Positions 1-3,084 of a DNA stretch of 5,540 nt are shown in pieces. The DNA comes from M3007 sp037130425 (GTDB lineage: Bacteria; Bacteroidota; Bacteroidia; Chitinophagales; Saprospiraceae), in assembly GCA_037130425.1 (NCBI GenBank), contig JBAXTB010000379.1:1-5540 (forward strand). Reading direction: 5' to 3'. The notes under the pieces were generated by a model. That model worked only from the letters and a program-made list of their open reading frames with translations. It was not told the DNA's origin and ran no database searches. Within the stretch, counting starts at the first letter, position 1, and each line of letters begins with the position of its first letter. Made by a program: the position numbers and the translations under genes.

Positions 1-213
1 GTGCATAAAATCAGGAGCCTTCAGATTTTCGACCGATGGGGAGAAGCGGTCGCAGATTTCAGGGATATACAACCCAACGTTCCGGAAGTCGGCTGGGATG
101 GAACATTCAGGGGGCAGCCCCTTAATCCGGCTGTATTTGTTTGGGTTGCCGAAATTGAATTTATTGACGGCGTTGTCGAATTGTTTACCGGCGATGTTAC
201 TTTAGTGCGTTGA
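1..213 (+). CDS. C-terminal end of a T9SS type B (gliding motility-associated, CHU_C-like) secreted protein, 5' partial
   Basis: The reading frame is open from the first base to a TGA at 211-213, so this is the last 70 codons of a gene that begins to the left. The first codon (GTG) is probably an internal Val rather than a start. The translation contains IFDRWGE (about residues 9-15), GWDGTFRG (31-38), a VFVWVAEIEF strand (45-54) and a final GDVTLVR. This is the pattern of the gliding motility-associated C-terminal domain, which serves as the type B sorting signal for export through the type IX secretion system. The passenger domain lies outside the window, so the function of the whole protein cannot be stated. 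It converges on the acetyltransferase gene, with 26 bases between the two stop codons and no obvious hairpin there. The domain call is strong. Confidence 0.9.
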   Translation: MHKIRSLQIFDRWGEAVADFRDIQPNVPEVGWDGTFRGQPLNPAVFVWVAEIEFIDGVVELFTGDVTLVR

Positions 214-239
214 GATCGCCTTTCTTCTTGCCATTACTT

Positions 240-764
240 TTATTTTTTCAGTTCCAACTTCATCATAATATCCGTCTGCTCCTCATCCCCTAACCTAAAA
301 ATATGTTTATCAAACGCTACGAAACCGTTTTTCTGGTAAAAACGAATGGCCCTTGGGTTTTCTTCCCAAACGCCCAACCATACATAAGCGGCGTTTGCTT
401 GTTCGGCCACCTGAATAGCCTTTTCATACAGGAGTTGCCCCACTTTTTTCCCGTGAAATTCCTTTAAAACATAAATCCGTTCGATTTCAAGCGCTTTGTC
501 GTCTTTCAATTCGGTTTGGGAAGCGCCAAAGTTCAGTTTCAGATAACCAATCACTTGATCGTCGAGCCAGGCGAAGTAAAAAGCGGCGTTTTCATCTTGC
601 AGTTCGGATGTCAGTTTCTCCAATGAAAATCCTTCCTCCAGGTATTTTTTCATGTTTTCTGCGGAGTTGTGCGCAGCAAATGTTTCAAAAAAGGTTTGCC
701 TGCCGATTTGTTGCAGGAGGGCGATTTCGTTGAGGGAGACTGTTTTGATAAGGATGGATTCCAT
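240..764 (-). CDS. GNAT family N-acetyltransferase, PaiA-like
   Basis: This is a 174-residue, single-domain cytoplasmic acetyltransferase that would move an acetyl group from acetyl-CoA to an amine. Visible GNAT features are a central strand LEIERIYV (residues about 92-99), a following helix with GKKVGQLLYEKAI that stands where the acetyl-CoA pyrophosphate loop normally lies, and the C-terminal WLGVWEENPRAIRFYQKNGF (about 129-148). From memory, the N-terminal ENMKKYLEEGF, the WLGVWE block and the final GDEEQTDIMM closely follow Bacillus subtilis PaiA, a spermidine/spermine N-acetyltransferase. A polyamine or similar amine substrate is therefore plausible but not shown. The ATG at 764 is 11 bases after the vsr stop, so it may be the last gene of the nuclease cluster or a host gene next to it. 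Length is normal and no damage is seen. The family is secure; the substrate is inferred. Confidence 0.9.
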   Translation of the reverse strand: MESILIKTVSLNEIALLQQIGRQTFFETFAAHNSAENMKKYLEEGFSLEKLTSELQDENAAFYFAWLDDQVIGYLKLNFGASQTELKDDKALEIERIYVLKEFHGKKVGQLLYEKAIQVAEQANAAYVWLGVWEENPRAIRFYQKNGFVAFDKHIFRLGDEEQTDIMMKLELKK

Positions 765-775
765 GTTGTGTTGGA

Positions 776-1174
776 TTAGTACAGTGTGTTTAATTTTTCT
801 TCGAAACGGACCTTCTTAATTTCACATTCCCATATCCGCACAACGTTCCAACCTTTACAACTAAGGGTTTCAGTCACTTCAAGGTCTCTCCTAACGTTCC
901 GCTCCCTCTTTTTTGCCCAATAATCTTTGTTTTGCTCCGGGCGAGTATTCCGGCAATCATGACCATGCCAGAAACACCCATCGGCAAAAATGGCAATTTT
1001 TAATTTTGGGAATACAAAGTCCGGTTTTCCAGGAAGGGGATAGTTACGTCTCCAGCCTTTTATCTTATTGGCCTTAAAAAAAGTAATCAAACGCATTTCC
1101 GTTGATTCATTGCGCTTGGACTTGACTTTGCGCATGATCTCACTGCGCTTTTCCGGTGGGAAGACGTCAGCCAT
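776..1174 (-). CDS. vsr: Very short patch repair (Vsr-type) DNA mismatch endonuclease
   Basis: Vsr nicks DNA 5' to the T of T:G mismatches that arise when 5-methylcytosine deaminates, so its gene usually accompanies a C5 methyltransferase gene. The 132-residue product begins MADVFPPEKRSEIM, the usual Vsr start. It carries PGKPDFVF (residues 48-55, with D52 matching catalytic Asp51 of E. coli Vsr), FADGCFWHGHDC (63-74) and VRIWECEI (112-119). C67, H72, C74 and C117 match the zinc ligands of the E. coli enzyme and H70 matches His69. The position of His64 is Asp (D65), and of Thr63 is Ala, a variation I recall in other Vsr homologues. An in-frame ATG at 1204 would add ten residues, but the ATG at 1174 fits the family and overlaps the upstream stop as ATGGCTGA, suggesting translational coupling. 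E. coli Vsr is 156 residues; this shorter form looks complete. Confidence 0.93.
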   Translation of the reverse strand: MADVFPPEKRSEIMRKVKSKRNESTEMRLITFFKANKIKGWRRNYPLPGKPDFVFPKLKIAIFADGCFWHGHDCRNTRPEQNKDYWAKKRERNVRRDLEVTETLSCKGWNVVRIWECEIKKVRFEEKLNTLY

Positions 1175-1913
1175 TGTATTTTTCCAAGTTGGAAGGGAGC
1201 TCAATCATAAGGGATTTGTCTACCTCGACAGCGTTTACCCTTTCATTGTAAAGTTTAACAAGGCGAACAATGCTGTGCTTCAATTTATCAGAGGCAAAGA
1301 CGCTTATTTCTTCAATGTTTTGCGAAACGAATGATTCAAGGGATTCAACTGCAATTTGTCCATTACAATATTGGTCGGCTAATTGGCGAGCGGCGGCAAG
1401 TTTTCCGTCCGGTACAATCAAATATACTTTTAGGCCATCGTTAAGATTCTCTTGACATTTTATGTAAACACCTTCCATCGGCGCAACAGTCACATGAAAC
1501 ACTGTGTTACCTATCGTAAAATCCCCTGAACGATTAGTAGGTCTATCTGCTGTACTTGCCGATTCATTGGAAATGGTTTCATCCGGGAATCTTAGCTGCA
1601 ACTTAGCTCCTACCAAGTGTTGGGCCACGTATCTAATCTTGCCTTCGTTTTTAGCATCTTCCAAAAGGTTGTGGATAATATGCCATGTCGCAAGATTTGG
1701 GTCAAATCGGAAGCGGATTTTTTTGAGCTTACAAAGTTCATAATACGATTTAACTTCACCAGATTCATCATAAAACTTATTGAAATCAAAACTGCTCTCA
1801 GATTTTAGTATTTCTAAAATGAGCAAGGAAGTCCTAAGGAAATCATCTACATCCTCAATTTCAGGCTCAATAGTCAACCAAAAGTTTTCAAAATCATCTT
1901 CAAAGGATTGCAT
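1167..1913 (-). CDS. DUF4928-like restriction-associated protein, candidate restriction endonuclease
   Basis: This is a soluble 248-residue protein with no signal peptide or membrane segment. From memory it matches the DUF4928 family, whose members sit beside DNA cytosine methyltransferase and vsr genes; its place here supports that. Key blocks are YVAQHLVGAKLQLRFP (residues 95-110), STADRPTNRSGDF (120-132), FHVTVAPMEGVYIKC (139-153), VYLIVPDGKLAAARQLA (163-179) and IAVESLESFVSQNIEEI (187-203). The order GD followed after eight residues by the HVTV strand recalls the core of PD-(D/E)XK restriction enzymes, but the usual (D/E)XK is not clear (H140, T142), so catalytic activity is inference only. 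The ATG at 1913 lies 10 bases after the DUF3883 stop, and its end overlaps the vsr start by 8 bases. It is probably the restriction component or its partner. The gene is intact. Confidence 0.72.
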   Translation of the reverse strand: MQSFEDDFENFWLTIEPEIEDVDDFLRTSLLILEILKSESSFDFNKFYDESGEVKSYYELCKLKKIRFRFDPNLATWHIIHNLLEDAKNEGKIRYVAQHLVGAKLQLRFPDETISNESASTADRPTNRSGDFTIGNTVFHVTVAPMEGVYIKCQENLNDGLKVYLIVPDGKLAAARQLADQYCNGQIAVESLESFVSQNIEEISVFASDKLKHSIVRLVKLYNERVNAVEVDKSLMIELPSNLEKYNG

Positions 1914-1923
1914 AGCAATGATG

Positions 1924-2667
1924 TTAAAAGGTAGCAGAAAAACTTATTTGGCTAACTAATTTTTCAGTTTTTACAAACCTAAGTGTTGATTTCAAGGGAT
2001 TGAAAATTATCTTTGGTGTAGGCTTTTCAGCAAAATTGGTTACAACATAAAGGGCAAAAGAATCACTTAATTTTTCAGCCACAGAAAATTCCTTTTCTGT
2101 AAAAGTTATGGTGCCCGATTTGCTTTGTAGCCCTTTTACTTCTACACAGTAGTAATCGCTGTTTCTTTCAAGTTTGAAATCAAATCCACAGGCTAAAAGT
2201 GTCGTATCTTTTAATGTGAAGTCTTCAAATTGAGGTACATAGGAATAGTTTTCACGAAAAAATTCTTCGGCGGCTTTCCCCGTTATGAGCCTTTTGGCTA
2301 CTGTTTCAGCATAATCTTTTTGAACAAGTGAGTTTATAAATTTTTCAACTGTATAATTTTCAAAGAGAACACTTTTTATCAACTCTGTAAACGCCTCAAA
2401 ATCAAGTGTTTGATATTCTTCTAAAACTAACTTGCAATGTTCACGAAGCGATCTGTTATGCCAACCTTTTCTTGGGTTATTGAAGTAAGGGTCAAACTCG
2501 TCGCGATAATTTTTGATTGAGGCCGGCTTAGCACCTATTGCATATCCCAAAGTATTAAATGCTTCTACCGATCCCTTAAAACCTAATGCCTTTATACCCT
2601 TTTCATCAAACTTTGAAAGGTAAAGTCCCATTAAAATGGCAATCTTGCGTGGGGATGGCATGGACAT
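1924..2667 (-). CDS. DUF3883-type PD-(D/E)XK nuclease domain protein of the restriction-like cluster
   Basis: This 247-residue protein appears to have two parts. Residues about 1-90 are helical and contain LGYAIGAKPASIKNYRDEFD and NPRKGWHNRSLREHC, a block I associate from memory with the N termini of restriction and defence proteins, perhaps for DNA recognition. Residues about 129-212 look like a DUF3883 domain of the PD-(D/E)XK nuclease superfamily: GKAAEEFF (130-137), GFDF with D163, YYCVEVKG (172-179) giving E176-x-K178, TEKEFSVAEKL (190-200) and the strand FALYVVTNF (204-212). D163, E176 and K178 would form the metal-binding site, so nuclease activity is plausible; target and specificity are unknown. 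ATGs at 2667 and 2661 are both possible starts. It follows the methyltransferase remnant by 17 bases and precedes the DUF4928-like gene by 10. The stretch is conspicuously AT-rich. Domain assignment is fairly secure; role is inferred from the neighbours. Confidence 0.78.
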   Translation of the reverse strand: MSMPSPRKIAILMGLYLSKFDEKGIKALGFKGSVEAFNTLGYAIGAKPASIKNYRDEFDPYFNNPRKGWHNRSLREHCKLVLEEYQTLDFEAFTELIKSVLFENYTVEKFINSLVQKDYAETVAKRLITGKAAEEFFRENYSYVPQFEDFTLKDTTLLACGFDFKLERNSDYYCVEVKGLQSKSGTITFTEKEFSVAEKLSDSFALYVVTNFAEKPTPKIIFNPLKSTLRFVKTEKLVSQISFSATF

Positions 2668-2684
2668 CGTTTATTGGTTGAAAT

Positions 2685-2831
2685 TTATTTTATATTCTCT
2701 TTAGTCGTGTAAATGTCGTTCGCAAACGCAATTTCCCACCCTGCTTTTTCCAAGCCCAAACGCATTAACCCAATTCCTGCAAAGAATTCAGCAAATAACT
2801 TTGAACCATGCCCGTTTCTATAATAGACCAT
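2685..2831 (-). pseudogene. Truncated DNA cytosine-5 methyltransferase, N-terminal remnant (motifs I and II only)
   Basis: A short reading frame of 48 codons runs from the ATG at 2831 to a TAA at 2685-2687. Its product contains LFAEFFAGIGLMRLGLEKAG (residues 12-31) followed by WEIAFANDI (32-40). This is a clear start of a C5 DNA methyltransferase: FAGIG (17-21) is the S-adenosylmethionine-binding motif I, and ND (38-39) lies at motif II. Everything else is missing, including the catalytic PCQ loop (motif IV), ENV (VI), QRR (VIII), the target-recognition domain and motifs IX-X; such enzymes are usually well over 300 residues. No other part of the enzyme occurs in the window. An in-frame TAA three codons upstream fixes the start at 2831, and AAAGG at 2845-2841 could be a weak ribosome binding site. 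The DUF3883 gene follows after 17 bases, so the body was probably removed by a deletion or replacement. The fragment cannot methylate DNA. Confidence 0.87.
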
Positions 2832-2849
2832 TTCGATTTACCTTTCGAA

Positions 2850-2866
2850 CAAAGATAGAATCTTTG
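2850..2866. promoter_or_regulatory. Perfect 7-base inverted repeat, candidate operator at the cluster promoter
   Basis: CAAAGAT (2850-2856) and ATCTTTG (2860-2866) are exact reverse complements separated by AGA. The site lies just downstream of the predicted start point of the 2875-2907 promoter and covers the second TAnnTTTG box. A dimeric regulator could bind here to control the cluster, as controller proteins or methyltransferases do in restriction-modification systems. No regulator gene is present in the window, so the role is inferred. Confidence 0.4.
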
Positions 2867-2874
2867 ATCCAAAT

Positions 2875-2907
2875 CAAATATACTTTTTGTTTTAAATACT
2901 GAACAAA
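2875..2907 (-). promoter_or_regulatory. Bacteroidota-type promoter candidate for the nuclease cluster
   Basis: Read on the minus strand, TTTG (2907-2904) is followed after 21 bases by TATATTTG (2882-2875), an exact match to the Bacteroidota -7 box TAnnTTTG with a -33 TTTG. Transcription would begin near 2870 and give a leader of about 40 bases before the ATG at 2831. A second exact -7 match, TATCTTTG (2857-2850), has a TTTG 17 bases before it (2878-2875) but would leave only about a dozen leader bases, so the upstream box is preferred. Assignment is by motif only. Confidence 0.5.
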
Positions 2908-2915
2908 TTTTACAC

Positions 2916-2936
2916 ATTTAGGTTTTAGACCTAAAT
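2916..2936. repeat. Perfect 8-base inverted repeat upstream of the promoter
   Basis: ATTTAGGT (2916-2923) and ACCTAAAT (2929-2936) are exact reverse complements with a 5-base spacer. It sits just upstream of the TTTG box at 2904-2907, where an activator or repressor site would lie. There is no T-tract, so it is unlikely to be a terminator. Confidence 0.45.
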
Positions 2937-3027
2937 AAATGCTTTTATATATCGCTTTTAAGGCTAAAAACCAAATCAAAATGCGTTTGACGCACGCGAT
3001 AATTTCTTGTTTGATACGCATTCAATG

Positions 3028-3063
3028 AAAAAGCCGCCCCGAAACACTCGGAGCGGCTCTTTT
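3028..3063 (-). terminator. Rho-independent terminator of the repeat-protein gene
   Basis: The arms at 3032-3041 and 3049-3058 form a 10-base-pair GC-rich stem with a 7-base loop, flanked by A3028-A3032 on one side and a T-run starting at 3060 on the other. The single mismatch (C3038/A3052) becomes a G-U wobble in minus-strand RNA but stays C-A in plus-strand RNA, so the hairpin is best for minus-strand transcripts. It begins 27 bases after the stop of the large gene and separates it from the nuclease cluster. Confidence 0.85.
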
Positions 3064-3084
3064 TATTATTCCTTTCTAAAAATC

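Larger units (their letters stand above)
2832..3027. other. AT-rich intergenic region upstream of the nuclease cluster
   Basis: About 200 bases separate the methyltransferase remnant from the terminator of the large repeat gene. I see no convincing gene. A 67-codon minus-strand frame here (3021-2818) is only Ile/Lys-rich AT composition and overlaps the remnant start. The region does hold TAnnTTTG-type promoter boxes, a 7-base and an 8-base perfect inverted repeat, and a wider pair AATGCGT (2980-2986) / ACGCATT (3016-3022) that is 29 bases apart and may be chance. It most likely carries the cluster's promoter and its control sites. Confidence 0.6.

Noticed and set aside
214..239. Terminator between the converging genes
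   Set aside because: The 26 bases are T-rich but I find no stem-loop.
1175..1204. N-terminal extension of Vsr from the ATG at 1204
   Set aside because: The ten extra residues lie before the standard MADVF start and are simply the upstream gene's end read in another frame.
1068..1808. Plus-strand frames of 61-88 codons opposite vsr and the DUF4928-like gene
   Set aside because: They are antisense to genes with clear conserved motifs and overlap one another in different frames.
2818..3021. 67-codon minus-strand frame upstream of the methyltransferase remnant
   Set aside because: Composition is just Ile, Lys and Leu from AT-rich DNA, there is no recognisable motif, and it covers the promoter boxes and palindromes and overlaps the remnant start.
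2980..3022. Inverted pair AATGCGT / ACGCATT
   Set aside because: Only 7 bases long and 29 bases apart, so chance is likely; no associated T-tract or promoter position.
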